From: Streptococcus suis
Lineage (GTDB): Bacteria; Bacillota; Bacilli; Lactobacillales; Streptococcaceae
Direction of reading: 5' to 3'
Assembly: GCA_024583055.1 (NCBI GenBank)
Contig: CP102145.1
Coordinates: forward strand, 1,674,001-1,738,000
Length of the DNA: 64,000 bases
Shown here: in pieces, positions 43,700 to 53,145 of the stretch
How positions within the stretch are numbered: the first letter of the stretch is position 1
Layout: every line of letters begins with the position of its first letter
Notes under the pieces: model-generated
What the model saw: the letters and a program-made list of their open reading frames with translations, nothing else
The model's database searches: none
Told to the model about the DNA's origin: nothing
Program-made: the position numbers and the translations under genes

Positions 43700-44012
43700 G
43701 GCGGACACTCCCTTCTATGATGCCGTTGATAGTAGTCGTATAGATATCCCAATCTTCTTTGAGTTGGACCAATTCTTCATGGCCTAGCTGGGTTAAACTA
43801 TAATATTTCCTCATCCGTCCTTGAAATTCCTGAGAATAGGTGGTCAAGAGATCCTGTTGTTCCAGGCGTTTCAGAATGGGATAGAGGGCAGATTCCTTTA
43901 TGTTGGAAATCAGCTTGATGGTCTGACAGATCTCATAGCCGTAGGAATCATTGGATTCTAAAATGGCCATAATGAGAAATTCCGTCAGTACTGCAGGTAC
44001 GGGAAAATGCAT
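43686..44012 (-). CDS. PadR family transcriptional regulator
   Basis: 108 residues with the PadR winged helix: LTEFLIMAILESNDSYGYEI, ESALYPILKRLEQQDLL and RMRKYYSLTQLGHEEL. It should be a dimeric repressor that controls its own operon. Inverted repeats overlap its promoter upstream, and two membrane proteins follow. ATG 44012 is preceded by AAAGGAG. Confidence 0.9.
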   Translation of the reverse strand: MHFPVPAVLTEFLIMAILESNDSYGYEICQTIKLISNIKESALYPILKRLEQQDLLTTYSQEFQGRMRKYYSLTQLGHEELVQLKEDWDIYTTTINGIIEGSVRHDKN

Positions 44013-44056
44013 AGGACACTCCTTTCTTTGGTAGTTGGGTGATTAGGTTTGGATTT

Positions 44057-44131
44057 GGTATATATTTGTTATTTGTTATATATCAAATCTTGGTATATAA
44101 CAAATATACACCTAAACAAATATTTTGTCAA
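44057..44131 (-). promoter_or_regulatory. padR operon promoter with two AT-rich operators
   Basis: On the minus strand the promoter is TTGACA (44126-44131), a 17-bp spacer and TATATT (44103-44108). The perfect repeat GTATAT-aacaa-ATATAC (44093-44109) covers the -10. A second, longer repeat GGTATATAT...TATATATC (44057-44084) lies just downstream. Both arms contain TATATAnnnATTTGTT-like elements, good candidates for PadR autorepression. Confidence 0.7.
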
Positions 44132-44150
44132 GAATATTTGTGCAAAAATT

Positions 44151-44183
44151 ACAAAAAAAATACGGCTGGAAGTCCAACCGTAT
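44151..44183 (-). terminator. Terminator of the truncated formate/nitrite transporter gene
   Basis: On the minus strand, ATACGGTTGG-actt-CCAGCCGTAT followed by a run of T, 10 bp after the stop. Confidence 0.88.
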
Positions 44184-44192
44184 TCATTCGGA

Positions 44193-44582
44193 TTAGTCGA
44201 TGTAAAGTTTTGATTTGTTGCTGAGCCAGCTATAGAGCAGACCGATTAGAAGTCCTCCACCGACAAAGTTTCCAAGACCTGAGAAGAGGAAGTTGCTCAA
44301 TACGCTCATCACCGTCATCCCCTCAACAGCTCCGCCATTTGCAAAGAAAGCAAGAGAGAAGGTAGAGAAGTTAGCGATCACGTGCTCGAAGTCAAGGAAG
44401 GCAAAGATGAAGATGATGAAAATCAAGGAAATGACACGTCCAGTATCATCCTTCATACGCATAGAGATGAAGACTGCGATGTTTACAACGATGTTAGCGA
44501 AGATCCCTTCGACAAACTGGGTTAATGGAGTCTTCATCAGCTTGGCAGTCGTTGCTTGGAGCAGGTAGCTATGCTCGTCTAG
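44193..44582 (-). pseudogene. Formate/nitrite transporter family protein, N-terminal half missing
   Basis: The frame encodes only the C-terminal half of an FNT channel: HSYLLQATTAKLMKTPLTQF, VEGIFANIVVNIAVFISMRM, FAFLDFEHVIANFSTFSLAF and GNFVGGGLLIGLLYSWL, covering about three of six membrane helices. Family members are about 260-280 residues, so roughly 130 residues are absent. Recognisable similarity stops near 44582; beyond it the frame hits a stop after unrelated sequence. An internal ATG at 44537 gives 114 residues but cannot make a channel. The terminator is intact, so decay came from a 5' deletion. Confidence 0.75.
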
Positions 44583-44792
44583 GTGGCCAACCTTCGTGTT
44601 ACAAAAAATGATTGAACAGAAGCTACATCCCAGCTTTGGAGGCCAACAGCTGGGATGTATAAATTATATTTCGTATCACACCGAAACGGAGTGTAGATTA
44701 TATCGTAGGTGGATCGGATAACCCGAGCACTTTCTATGACGGCTACAACGCGTCGCTTGCAAGTTTGTAACAGTTGAAATGGAATTGAATGA
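44583..44792. other. Non-coding segment with a perfect 11-bp hairpin
   Basis: Between the truncated transporter and the DUF1129 gene. It contains ACATCCCAGCT/AGCTGGGATGT (44623-44656, 12-nt loop) and a weaker ACAC/GTGT stem. No gene is seen. Its origin may be the deletion that truncated the transporter. Confidence 0.4.
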
Positions 44793-45449
44793 TCATTGCA
44801 CAGGCTGCATGGCATTGCGGATATTGTATTTTCGCTTGAGCCAGTATCGAAGACCGAAAGCAGCAGCTGCGAGAAGCAAGGTTGCAAGTGGCGGTAGAGC
44901 GGGATTGATACTGTTTGGGATGAGTGAAGCCAGGATGAAGACAACCGACCAGGCAAGAGTAGCCAAACCTAGATACAAGATAGCTTTGACTAGTTTTGGT
45001 CGTTGGCCAGTTTTGATTTGTTCACGATAGACAAAATGGTACATCATATACATTCCCGCGCCGATACCAAAACCAATGACCAGGAGAGTGATGAGGCCGT
45101 ATTGGCTTCCTTGGCCCAATAGGTTCATGATACCGTTGATGGCACCAATCAATGCCAACATCAATAGGCTAGAATCTAACCACATTAACCAAGGGTTTTC
45201 GTTATAGACTACTGTTTCAGCTTCTTCTTGAGCTTGTTTGGTTTTGCTGGCAGCCCATTCACTTGGGGGGCCAAATAAGTTGCGGGCGGTAGTGCCAGAT
45301 TTTTGGTGTTCGATAATTGTTGGTAAAATTTCTTCCAAGAGTGACTTGATTTCTTGGTCGGATTTTCCATCCTTAATCAATTGATTGGTGGCAATATGGA
45401 TGAATTCCTGGTTTTTCTTCGTTAAGGAAGGAAGGTTTGAAAGTGTCAT
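44793..45449 (-). CDS. DUF1129 family membrane protein
   Basis: 218 residues: a helical cytoplasmic N-terminus (1-85, LTKKNQEFIHIATNQLIKDG) and four membrane helices (about 90-205), ending in a short basic tail. Function unknown. It lies 14 bp after corA and is probably co-transcribed with it, an arrangement I recall from other streptococci. Confidence 0.8.
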   Translation of the reverse strand: MTLSNLPSLTKKNQEFIHIATNQLIKDGKSDQEIKSLLEEILPTIIEHQKSGTTARNLFGPPSEWAASKTKQAQEEAETVVYNENPWLMWLDSSLLMLALIGAINGIMNLLGQGSQYGLITLLVIGFGIGAGMYMMYHFVYREQIKTGQRPKLVKAILYLGLATLAWSVVFILASLIPNSINPALPPLATLLLAAAAFGLRYWLKRKYNIRNAMQPVQ

Positions 45450-45463
45450 AATAATCTCCTATG

Positions 45464-46408
45464 TTAAAACCATCTCTTGCGAATGAAGTAGAAGGTGAGT
45501 GATAAACTGATAGCAAAGGCAAACAAGATAATCCACCAGAAGGCATGGGGAATATCATTGAAGGGAATAATATTGTCCTTGAAGTTCATGCCGTAAGCCG
45601 AGAAGACCATGGTCGGTATGGACATGACGATGGTCATGAGGGCCAGGGTTTTCATAATGGTATTCTGGTTGTTAGAAATGATTGAGGCAAAGGCATGGGT
45701 CATGGAGTTCAGGATAGAACCATAGATGTCCGCCATCTCAATAGCCTGTTGGGTTTCGACCAGGGTATCTTCCAGCAAGTCCTCATCCTCCTCGTATTTG
45801 CGGAGGAGGCGGGTGGAGCTGGCCAGTTTTTTGACCAGGCGTTCATTGGTTTTGAGAGAGGCCTTGAAGTAGACGATAGTTTTTTCCAATTCCATGAGGA
45901 CAATCAGTTCTTCATTTCGAGTGGCTTCGTGGAGCTGTTTCTCGATTTCCTCGCTCTTTCGGTCAATGGTCCGCAGGGCAGACAGGTAGAGCTGGGCATT
46001 TCGATAGAGAATTTGGAAAACGAAGCGTGACTTCATAAAGGTAAAGAAGTTGCGCAGGCGTCTGTGGATAAATTGATCAAAGAGCGGCAGTGGCTCTAAA
46101 CAGGTCGTGATAATGGCGTCATCTGTCAGGATAATACCAAGCGGAATGGTGATATAGTAGGTCTTGTTATTCCGCTCTTCCAAGATGGGAACGTCGACGA
46201 CAATCAAGGTGTAGTCATCTTCGACCGTGATACGAGAAGTTTCTTCTGCATCGAGAGGTGCCCTCAGGTCGGCGATATCAATCTTGTAATGCTCGGACAC
46301 TTCCATGGACTCACTCTGGGAGGGGTTGACCAAGTTGATCCAAGCGCCTGGTTCAAAGGTTTGGATTTCTTCTAAATCAGTCATAGTTGATAGAAAAATC
46401 TGTTTCAT
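45464..46408 (-). CDS. corA: CorA-type magnesium transporter
   Basis: 314 residues: a large cytoplasmic N-terminal domain (about 1-245) with a long helix, and two C-terminal membrane helices. The CorA hallmark YGMNF (GMN loop) follows the first helix, and the protein ends in a short basic tail (RKRWF). It forms a pentameric Mg2+ channel. First gene of a corA-DUF1129 pair. Confidence 0.93.
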   Translation of the reverse strand: MKQIFLSTMTDLEEIQTFEPGAWINLVNPSQSESMEVSEHYKIDIADLRAPLDAEETSRITVEDDYTLIVVDVPILEERNNKTYYITIPLGIILTDDAIITTCLEPLPLFDQFIHRRLRNFFTFMKSRFVFQILYRNAQLYLSALRTIDRKSEEIEKQLHEATRNEELIVLMELEKTIVYFKASLKTNERLVKKLASSTRLLRKYEEDEDLLEDTLVETQQAIEMADIYGSILNSMTHAFASIISNNQNTIMKTLALMTIVMSIPTMVFSAYGMNFKDNIIPFNDIPHAFWWIILFAFAISLSLTFYFIRKRWF

Positions 46409-46451
46409 ATCAGTGCCCTCCTTTTCATTCTTGCATGTAAACGTACCCTTT

Positions 46452-46457
46452 ATTATA
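46452..46457 (-). promoter_or_regulatory. corA promoter, extended -10
   Basis: On the minus strand TGGTATAAT, about 44 nt before the corA start, divergent from the uvrA-side promoter at 46497. Confidence 0.6.
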
Positions 46458-46496
46458 CCAAAAAATGCAGGAATACGGAATGATTTTTTTGAAGTG

Positions 46497-46961
46497 TGAT
46501 ATAATGGGGTATATTTTATGCTGGATAGGATGCTTGCCTATTTATAGCTGATTTTGAAAGGAACTGAACACGCCCTATACGCTGTTTGAAAAATTGCTGG
46601 TTTCTTCATGTTTAAGCATGTGGAACTGGCTTCTGCGTCGTAGACATCTGTGCCTTTTTCGGTTTTCAACCTGTGAAAGCACTAGTTGTCTTGACGAGGG
46701 TGTGTCTTCGAAATCACAGATTTCGGACTTACCGCCTATTTTGACTGTGCGTTTTACGGTCTTTGTATCTTTAGAAAGGATTTGAATGCGTGCTAAAAGC
46801 GTCGAGTTTTATACGGTTTCTTGACGTGAGATTTTCAAAACGATATTTTTTGAAAATCGAGCTAATACAAGATATAGAAATTGCCCATAGGCAGTTTCGT
46901 CTGGTGACGCGGAGCTAGTTGACCGTCACCAGTTATCTCGTAAACGCACTTATATCATGTT
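46497..46961 (+). promoter_or_regulatory. Long structured region upstream of uvrA
   Basis: An extended -10 TGATATAAT (46497-46505) could start a leader of about 450 nt. The region contains a possible 12-codon ORF (46786-46824, MRAKSVEFYTVS) preceded by AGAAAGGA. Three successive stems follow: GATTTTCAA/TTGAAAATC (46830-46858), GAAATTGCC/GGCAGTTTC (46877-46898, one G-T pair) and GGTGACG/CGTCACC (46903-46930). A second -10-like TATATC (46951-46956) sits just before the uvrA ATG. No protein gene is visible. It could be a regulatory leader or a small RNA gene. Confidence 0.45.
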
Positions 46962-49787
46962 ATGCAAGAAAATATTGTGATTCATGGGGCTCGTGCCCAT
47001 AATTTAAAAAATATTGATGTGACAATTCCGCGTGAGAAGTTGGTGGTGGTGACTGGTTTGTCAGGCTCTGGTAAGTCGAGTTTGGCTTTTGATACCTTGT
47101 ATGCCGAAGGCCAACGTCGCTATGTGGAGTCCTTGTCTGCCTATGCTCGTCAGTTCTTGGGCAATATGGACAAGCCTGATGTGGATTCCATAGAGGGTCT
47201 CAGCCCTGCTATTTCCATTGACCAAAAAACGACGTCGCGGAATCCGCGTTCGACGGTTGGAACGGCAACAGAAATCAATGACTATCTCCGCTTGCTTTAT
47301 GCTCGGGTAGGGGTGCCTTACTGTATCAATGGGCACGGGGCCATTGCGGCTTCTTCGGTGGAGCAGATTGTCGATGAGGTTTTGGAATTGCCAGAACGCC
47401 AACGTTTGCAGATTCTAGCACCGATTGTTCGCAAGAAAAAGGGTCAACACAAGACCATTTTTGAGAAGGTGCAGAAGGATGGCTATGTGCGGGTCCGTGT
47501 CAATGGGGATGTCTATGATGTGTCTGAAGTGCCTGAATTGTCCAAGAGCAAGGCTCATAATATTGAGGTCGTGGTCGATCGAATTGTCATCAAGGAGGGC
47601 ATTCGTTCTCGCTTGTTTGATTCGATTGAGGCTGCTCTTCGAATTGCGGACGGTTATGTCATCATTGACACCATGGATGAGAAGGAAATGCTTTTCTCTG
47701 AGTACTATGCCTGCCCAGTTTGTGGTTTTACAGTGCCCGAGTTGGAGCCTCGTCTTTTCTCTTTCAATGCTCCTTTTGGATCTTGTAGCGATTGTGACGG
47801 TTTGGGCATGAAGCTGGAAGTGGATACGGATTTGATTGTCCCAGATGCCAGCAAGACCTTGCGTGACGGTGCCTTGGCTCCGTGGAATCCAATCTCATCC
47901 AACTACTATCCTCAGATGTTGGAGCAGGCCATGAATCACTTTGGTGTGGACATGGACAAGCCTTTCGAGGAATTGACGGAAGAGGAGAAGAACCTGATTT
48001 TCAATGGATCGGATGGTAAAGAATTCCATTTCCATTATGAAAATGAATTCGGTGGGGTGCGTGATATCGATATTCCCTTTGAAGGCTTGATTACCAATAT
48101 CAATCGCCGCTACCGTGAAACTAACAGTGACTATACTCGGACGGTTATGAAGGCCTACATGAATGAGCTGACCTGTGGAACCTGCCATGGCTATCGCCTC
48201 AATGACCAAGCCCTTTCTGTTAAAGTTGGTGGCGAGCAGGGACTTCATATCGGGCAGTTGTCTGATTTGTCCGTGGCGGATCATCTGGAAGTGATTGAAA
48301 ATCTGACCTTGTCTGAAAATGAAGCGACGATTGCGACGCCCATTGTCAAGGAAATCAAGGATCGCCTTTCCTTCCTTAACAACGTTGGTCTAAATTACCT
48401 AACGCTTTCACGAGCAGCAGGTACGCTTTCGGGTGGTGAGAGCCAGCGGATTCGTTTGGCGACCCAGATTGGGTCCAACCTGTCAGGTGTCCTCTATATT
48501 CTGGATGAGCCGTCGATCGGTCTGCACCAGCGGGACAACGACCGCCTGATTGCCAGTCTTAAGAAAATGCGTGATTTGGGCAATACCTTGATTGTGGTGG
48601 AGCATGATGAGGACACCATGCGTGAGGCGGACTGGTTGATTGACATCGGTCCAGGTGCGGGTGTCTTTGGCGGAGAAATCGTGGCCTCTGGCACACCAGC
48701 CCAAGTAGCTAAAAACAAGAAATCCATTACAGGCCAATACCTGTCTGGTAAACGTGAAATTCCAGTTCCTTTGGAACGCCGTGTTGGCAATGGTCGTTTC
48801 TTAGAGGTGACCGGTGCCAAGGAAAACAACCTGCAAGATGTGACTGTTCGGTTCCCACTTGGGAAATTTGTAGCGGTGACAGGGGTGTCTGGTTCAGGTA
48901 AGTCAACCCTGGTTAATTCCATTTTGAAAAAAGCTATCGCCCAGAAGCTCAATCGCAATTCGGACAAGCCAGGCAAGTTCAAGTCCATTTCAGGAATTGA
49001 ACACTTGGATCGCTTGATTGATATTGACCAAAGTCCGATTGGACGGACACCGCGTTCCAACCCAGCTACCTACACAGGTGTCTTCGATGATATTCGGGAT
49101 TTGTTTGCCCAGACCAATGAAGCCAAAATTCGTGGTTACAAGAAGGGACGGTTCTCCTTTAACGTCAAAGGTGGTCGTTGTGAAGCCTGCTCTGGTGACG
49201 GGATTATCAAGATTGAAATGCATTTCTTGCCAGATGTCTTTGTTCCTTGCGAAGTCTGTCATGGACACCGTTACAATTCTGAAACCTTGGAAGTACACTA
49301 CAAGGAGAAAAATATCGCCCAGGTCCTTGATATGACGGTCAATGATGCGGTCGAGTTCTTCAAACACATTCCGAAGATTGAGCGCAAACTCCGTACCATT
49401 CAAGATGTGGGCTTGGGCTACGTTACTCTAGGTCAGCCAGCAACCACCCTATCTGGTGGGGAAGCCCAGCGGATGAAATTGGCATCTGAGCTTCACAAGC
49501 GATCAACTGGTAAATCTCTCTATATTCTGGATGAGCCAACGACTGGCTTGCATACCGAGGATATTGCTCAATTGTTAAAGGTTTTAGCTCGTTTTGTTGA
49601 TGATGGCAATACCGTGCTGGTCATCGAACACAATCTGGATGTTATCAAGACAGCTGACCACATTATCGACATGGGGCCAGAAGGCGGTGTCGGCGGTGGT
49701 ACCGTTGTTGCGACAGGGACACCAGAAGAAGTAGCAGCTAACCCAGCCAGCTTTACAGGCCAGTATTTGAAGAGTAAGTTGAGATAA
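46962..49787 (+). CDS. uvrA: UvrABC excinuclease subunit A
   Basis: 941 residues. Two ABC-type ATPase modules (Walker [10 protein letters not shown] near residue 32 and GVSGSGKST near 644; signatures [12 protein letters not shown] and [12 protein letters not shown]) plus zinc-finger cysteines (CPVC...CSDCDG near 250-280; CEACSGDG...CEVCHG near 740-765). It finds bulky DNA lesions and loads UvrB. No ribosome site is seen before ATG 46962, although the N-terminal [19 protein letters not shown] fits the family, so the mRNA may be leaderless or depend on upstream structure. Confidence 0.97.
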   Translation: MQENIVIHGARAHNLKNIDVTIPREKLVVVTGLSGSGKSSLAFDTLYAEGQRRYVESLSAYARQFLGNMDKPDVDSIEGLSPAISIDQKTTSRNPRSTVGTATEINDYLRLLYARVGVPYCINGHGAIAASSVEQIVDEVLELPERQRLQILAPIVRKKKGQHKTIFEKVQKDGYVRVRVNGDVYDVSEVPELSKSKAHNIEVVVDRIVIKEGIRSRLFDSIEAALRIADGYVIIDTMDEKEMLFSEYYACPVCGFTVPELEPRLFSFNAPFGSCSDCDGLGMKLEVDTDLIVPDASKTLRDGALAPWNPISSNYYPQMLEQAMNHFGVDMDKPFEELTEEEKNLIFNGSDGKEFHFHYENEFGGVRDIDIPFEGLITNINRRYRETNSDYTRTVMKAYMNELTCGTCHGYRLNDQALSVKVGGEQGLHIGQLSDLSVADHLEVIENLTLSENEATIATPIVKEIKDRLSFLNNVGLNYLTLSRAAGTLSGGESQRIRLATQIGSNLSGVLYILDEPSIGLHQRDNDRLIASLKKMRDLGNTLIVVEHDEDTMREADWLIDIGPGAGVFGGEIVASGTPAQVAKNKKSITGQYLSGKREIPVPLERRVGNGRFLEVTGAKENNLQDVTVRFPLGKFVAVTGVSGSGKSTLVNSILKKAIAQKLNRNSDKPGKFKSISGIEHLDRLIDIDQSPIGRTPRSNPATYTGVFDDIRDLFAQTNEAKIRGYKKGRFSFNVKGGRCEACSGDGIIKIEMHFLPDVFVPCEVCHGHRYNSETLEVHYKEKNIAQVLDMTVNDAVEFFKHIPKIERKLRTIQDVGLGYVTLGQPATTLSGGEAQRMKLASELHKRSTGKSLYILDEPTTGLHTEDIAQLLKVLARFVDDGNTVLVIEHNLDVIKTADHIIDMGPEGGVGGGTVVATGTPEEVAANPASFTGQYLKSKLR

Positions 49788-49794
49788 TACATAG

Positions 49795-49820
49795 AAAAAA
49801 GAGCTGATTGGCTCTTTTTT
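49795..49820. terminator. Bidirectional terminator after uvrA
   Basis: AAAAAAGAGC-tgattg-GCTCTTTTTT, shared with the convergent small gene. Confidence 0.88.
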
Positions 49821-49992
49821 ACTCTTCTTTATCCATGTTTTGCAGGGCATAGTTACAGGCCTGAATGACAAAACTGGAAAAACTAACTTCTTTTTTGACA
49901 ATAGCCTCCTCAATTTTATCAACTAACTCGGATGGAAATCGAATTGTTTTGATTTCAGTCTCTTTTTTATCAGATTTTAATTTAAAAGCCAT
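49819..49992 (-). CDS. Small ribbon-helix-helix-like protein
   Basis: 57 residues from ATG 49992 (GGAGGG 5 nt upstream). The stretch TEIKTIRFPSELVDKIEEAI with a second helix SFSSFVIQACNYALQ fits an Arc/CopG-type ribbon-helix-helix DNA-binding fold. No toxin gene lies beside it, so it is more likely a small regulator than an antitoxin. Function unknown. Confidence 0.7.
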   Translation of the reverse strand: MAFKLKSDKKETEIKTIRFPSELVDKIEEAIVKKEVSFSSFVIQACNYALQNMDKEE

Positions 49993-50123
49993 ATCACCCT
50001 CCATACTATTAGTGTATAGAGAAAACGAAGGATAATAAATGTTACAAATTGTATTACAAAATGTATTGTAAAGTTGGTATTTATATAGTAAAATATGGAT
50101 AAGAAAAAGCAAAGGAGTTTATT

Positions 50124-50957
50124 ATGTTGAAGAAAATGCTATTTTTGTTGACAACACTTTTAGCAAGTTTTATGTTGACTGCCTGTGGAGAAAGCAGTGA
50201 AAATGTTGATACCAATAAGATTGCTATTCCTGTGAGTGCGAATCCAGAAGATACGGATTTCCAGTCTGTGAAAAAGCAGTTAGAGGATGCTGGTTTTGAA
50301 AATGTAACCACTCAGAAAATTGATGATCTAACATTTGGTATTTTTACAAAAGATGGTGAGATTGAAAAAATTACTGTCAAGGGTGAGGAGGTTTTTTCAA
50401 AGGGAGATTTATTCGAGAAAGATGTTCCTATTACCATCCACTATCATACATTTAAAGAATATGATAACGAAACTGAGGAAAGTAGCAGTGAACCTGTAGA
50501 GACCAGTGAAAGTTCATCCAATGCTAGTACAACCCCAAGTTCCTCTGTGGAAGAAGTAACTGAGCCTGTTAAGGAAGAAGTTATTACGGTTGATAATCCA
50601 GATTTTGCTTATGTCACCTCGAATTACGACGAGAATAAGGCTAAAGAATTTGTAGAAAAGTATAAGGGACAAATTGTCGAATTTGATGGTCATGTTGCCT
50701 ATACCGCACCCTATGGAAATTATGATACACGCTTTGATTTCTTGTTGGAGACTGGCGATTGGATAGACGAAAATACATCAAATTATACGGGGATTCCGAT
50801 GAAGTTTGAGAATGTGAACTTCTATGATTTGAATTTTACAGATGATACGGACAGTGTTCCTTTAGGTACAAATTTACATATCAAAGCTAGAATTGTTGGT
50901 GCTGCAAAGTTAGGTCAATTGATTTTCTTAGAACCAGTTGAATTACGTTCGCGTTAA
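50124..50957 (+). CDS. Lipoprotein with C-terminal DUF4839 domain
   Basis: 277 residues: a lipoprotein signal ending LTAC, a PASTA-like middle region (about 50-115), a Ser/Thr/Glu-rich linker (about 120-155), and a C-terminal domain with KYKGQIVEFDGHVAY and NYDTRFDFLLETGDW that matches the DUF4839 pattern. It is anchored at the outer membrane face. Function unknown. CAAAGGAG precedes ATG; AT-rich promoter sequence lies upstream and a terminator follows, so it is monocistronic. Confidence 0.72.
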   Translation: MLKKMLFLLTTLLASFMLTACGESSENVDTNKIAIPVSANPEDTDFQSVKKQLEDAGFENVTTQKIDDLTFGIFTKDGEIEKITVKGEEVFSKGDLFEKDVPITIHYHTFKEYDNETEESSSEPVETSESSSNASTTPSSSVEEVTEPVKEEVITVDNPDFAYVTSNYDENKAKEFVEKYKGQIVEFDGHVAYTAPYGNYDTRFDFLLETGDWIDENTSNYTGIPMKFENVNFYDLNFTDDTDSVPLGTNLHIKARIVGAAKLGQLIFLEPVELRSR

Positions 50958-50964
50958 GTGATGG

Positions 50965-50990
50965 CTACTGTCTTTTTGACGGTAGTTTTT
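50965..50990 (+). terminator. Terminator after the DUF4839 lipoprotein
   Basis: CTACTGTC-ttttt-GACGGTAG followed by five T. Confidence 0.85.
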
Positions 50991-51006
50991 CTTATCTGCA
51001 TTTTTC

Positions 51007-51015
51007 TGCTATAAT
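51007..51015 (+). promoter_or_regulatory. pepP promoter, extended -10
   Basis: TGCTATAAT, 28 bp before the pepP ATG. Confidence 0.55.
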
Positions 51016-51043
51016 AATCCTATATAATTTTCGGAGGTGGATC

Positions 51044-52105
51044 ATGCAAGCGCGTGTTGAAAAATTTGAAGCAAAATTAGCTCAATCAGCTGTTGAGGGA
51101 ATCTTGGTGACTGGTCAAAACAATATTTACTACTTGACAGGTTTTTGGGGGACAGAGGCGACTGTCTTCATCAGTGGCAAGCGTCGCTTGTTTGTGACTG
51201 ATTCGCGTTATACCTTGATAGCTAAGGCATCAGTTAAAGGTTTTGATATTATCGAGAGCCGTTTTGCCCTTGAAGAGATTGCAAAGGTGATTAAGGAAGA
51301 TGGGCTTGAAACCATTGGTTTTGATAGCCAGGTGACCTATGGTTTCTATCAAAGTCTGACCAGCATTTTTGAGGGGTGTCAGTTGGTTGCTATGTCAAAC
51401 TTTATCGAAGACTTGCGTATGATTAAGGATGCGAAGGAAATTGCGACTATTCGCCGTGCATGTCAGATTTCAGACCAGGCCTTTATTGATGTTCTTGACT
51501 TTATCAAACCAGGTCAGACGACTGAGATGGACGTCAATCATTTCCTTGACCACCGCATGCGTCAACTCGGTGCTGAAGGGGCATCATTTGAGTTTATCGT
51601 GGCATCTGGCTACCGCTCTGCTATGCCCCATGGAAGAGCCTCAGAGAAAGTTATCCAAACTGGTGAAACGCTGACACTGGATTTTGGCTGCTACTACCAA
51701 CATTATGTTAGCGATATGACGCGTACCATCCATATCGGTCATGTGACAGACCAAGAGCGTGAGATTTATGATGTGGTCTTGCGTGCCAATAAGGCTTTGA
51801 TTGAGCAGGCCAAGGAAGGTGTCACCTACCGCGAGTTTGACGCTATTCCTCGTGAGATTATCAATGCGGCTGGTTATGGAGCCAACTTCACGCACGGGAT
51901 TGGGCACGGGATTGGTTTGGACATTCACGAATATCCTTACTTTGGAAAATCTGACGAGACTATCAAGGCTGGTATGGTCTTGACGGATGAGCCTGGAATC
52001 TATTTGGATGACAAATACGGTGTTCGTATTGAGGATGACTTGTTAATTACGGAGACAGGTTGCGAAGTCTTGACCTTAGCTCCAAAAGAATTGATTGTCA
52101 TTTGA
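51044..52105 (+). CDS. pepP: Aminopeptidase P / Xaa-Pro peptidase (M24B)
   Basis: 353 residues: a creatinase-like N-terminal domain (1-125, NNIYYLTGFWGTEATVF) and a pita-bread metallopeptidase domain with the metal ligands in LTLDFGCYYQHYVSDMTRT, the His of FTHGIGHGIGLDIHE, VLTDEPGIY and VRIEDDLL. It removes N-terminal residues before proline. Strong GGAGGTGG ribosome site. It has its own promoter and lies 63 bp before efp. Confidence 0.92.
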   Translation: MQARVEKFEAKLAQSAVEGILVTGQNNIYYLTGFWGTEATVFISGKRRLFVTDSRYTLIAKASVKGFDIIESRFALEEIAKVIKEDGLETIGFDSQVTYGFYQSLTSIFEGCQLVAMSNFIEDLRMIKDAKEIATIRRACQISDQAFIDVLDFIKPGQTTEMDVNHFLDHRMRQLGAEGASFEFIVASGYRSAMPHGRASEKVIQTGETLTLDFGCYYQHYVSDMTRTIHIGHVTDQEREIYDVVLRANKALIEQAKEGVTYREFDAIPREIINAAGYGANFTHGIGHGIGLDIHEYPYFGKSDETIKAGMVLTDEPGIYLDDKYGVRIEDDLLITETGCEVLTLAPKELIVI

Positions 52106-52168
52106 GAAATCTGTCAGTTTGTGGTAAAATAAAACGAATAAATAAAATTTTAAGAGGTAGTCATTACA

Positions 52169-52726
52169 ATGATTGAAGCAAGTAAACTTAGAGCAGGTAT
52201 GACCTTCGAAGCGGAAGGTAAGTTGATTAAGGTTTTGGATGCAAGTCACCACAAACCAGGTAAGGGGAACACGATCATGCGTATGAAATTGCGTGATGTG
52301 CGTACAGGTTCAACTTTTGACACGACCTACCGTCCAGATGAGAAATTTGAACAAGCTATCATCGAAACCGTCCCAGCTCAATACCTTTACCAAATGGATG
52401 ACACAGCTTACTTCATGAATACGGAAACCTACGACCAGTATGAAATTCCAGTCGCAACTATTCAAGAAGAATTGCTCTACATCTTGGAAAATTCTGACGT
52501 GAAAATCCAATTCTACGGAACGGAAGTAATTGGTGTTACTGTTCCAACTACTGTTGAGTTGGTGGTTGCAGAAACCCAGCCATCTATCAAAGGAGCGACT
52601 GTAACAGGTTCAGGTAAGCCAGCAACCATGGAAACCGGTTTGGTTGTAAACGTGCCAGACTTCATCGAAGCAGGTCAAAAACTCGTTATCAACACAGCAG
52701 AGGGAACTTACGTATCACGCGCTTAA
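52169..52726 (+). CDS. efp: Elongation factor P
   Basis: 185 residues with three beta-barrel domains. The tip loop [10 protein letters not shown] carries Lys32, the position modified in other bacteria; EF-P relieves ribosomes stalled at polyproline. An extended -10 TGGTAAAAT (52122-52130) and AAGAGG precede it. First gene of the conserved efp-asp23-nusB cluster. Confidence 0.97.
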   Translation: MIEASKLRAGMTFEAEGKLIKVLDASHHKPGKGNTIMRMKLRDVRTGSTFDTTYRPDEKFEQAIIETVPAQYLYQMDDTAYFMNTETYDQYEIPVATIQEELLYILENSDVKIQFYGTEVIGVTVPTTVELVVAETQPSIKGATVTGSGKPATMETGLVVNVPDFIEAGQKLVINTAEGTYVSRA

Positions 52727-52752
52727 TTGCCCCTCTTAGAAAAGGAGAGCCT

Positions 52753-53145
52753 ATGACAACAGAATACCAAGGCGAAATCGTTATTGCGCCACGCGTTCTT
52801 GAAGTAATTACAGGCATTGCAGCAGCAAAAGTTGAGGGGGTCCATTCTCTTCAAAACAAGCGGGTTGCAGATAGCCTGTCAAAATCATCTCTCAACAAGG
52901 GTGTCTACCTTCATACAGATGAGGAAGGGCAAGTGACGGCTGATATTTACGTTTACCTGGAGTATGGCGTCAATGTCCCTGCTGTATCAATGGATATCCA
53001 GCGAGCTGTCAAGACTGCTGTCTTTAACTATGCAGAGGTGGAGTTGGCTGCGGTTAATATCCACGTCAACGGCATCGTTCCAGATAAGACACCAAAACCA
53101 GCCCTGAAAGACTTGTTCGGAGAGGATTTCCTCGATGAAGAATAA
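52753..53145 (+). CDS. Asp23/Gls24 family protein (YqhY-like)
   Basis: 130 residues of the Asp23 fold ([40 protein letters not shown]). Its place between efp and nusB matches YqhY of Bacillus, which has been linked to control of acetyl-CoA carboxylase. Its tail extends as FGEDFLDEE, where nusB begins within the gene (11-bp overlap). It is a paralogue of the protein at 33094. Confidence 0.88.
   Translation: MTTEYQGEIVIAPRVLEVITGIAAAKVEGVHSLQNKRVADSLSKSSLNKGVYLHTDEEGQVTADIYVYLEYGVNVPAVSMDIQRAVKTAVFNYAEVELAAVNIHVNGIVPDKTPKPALKDLFGEDFLDEE

Noticed and set aside
44579..44956. Open frame of 125 codons on the minus strand
   Set aside because: It straddles the DUF1129 gene in another frame and the non-coding scar, and does not encode the missing half of the formate/nitrite transporter.
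46594..46785. Open frame of 63 codons upstream of uvrA
   Set aside because: No ribosome site, Cys/Ser-rich and without a recognisable pattern; the region looks like structured RNA.
49819..49992. Ribbon-helix-helix gene as the antitoxin of a toxin-antitoxin pair
   Set aside because: No toxin-like partner overlaps or adjoins it; neighbours are uvrA and a lipoprotein gene.
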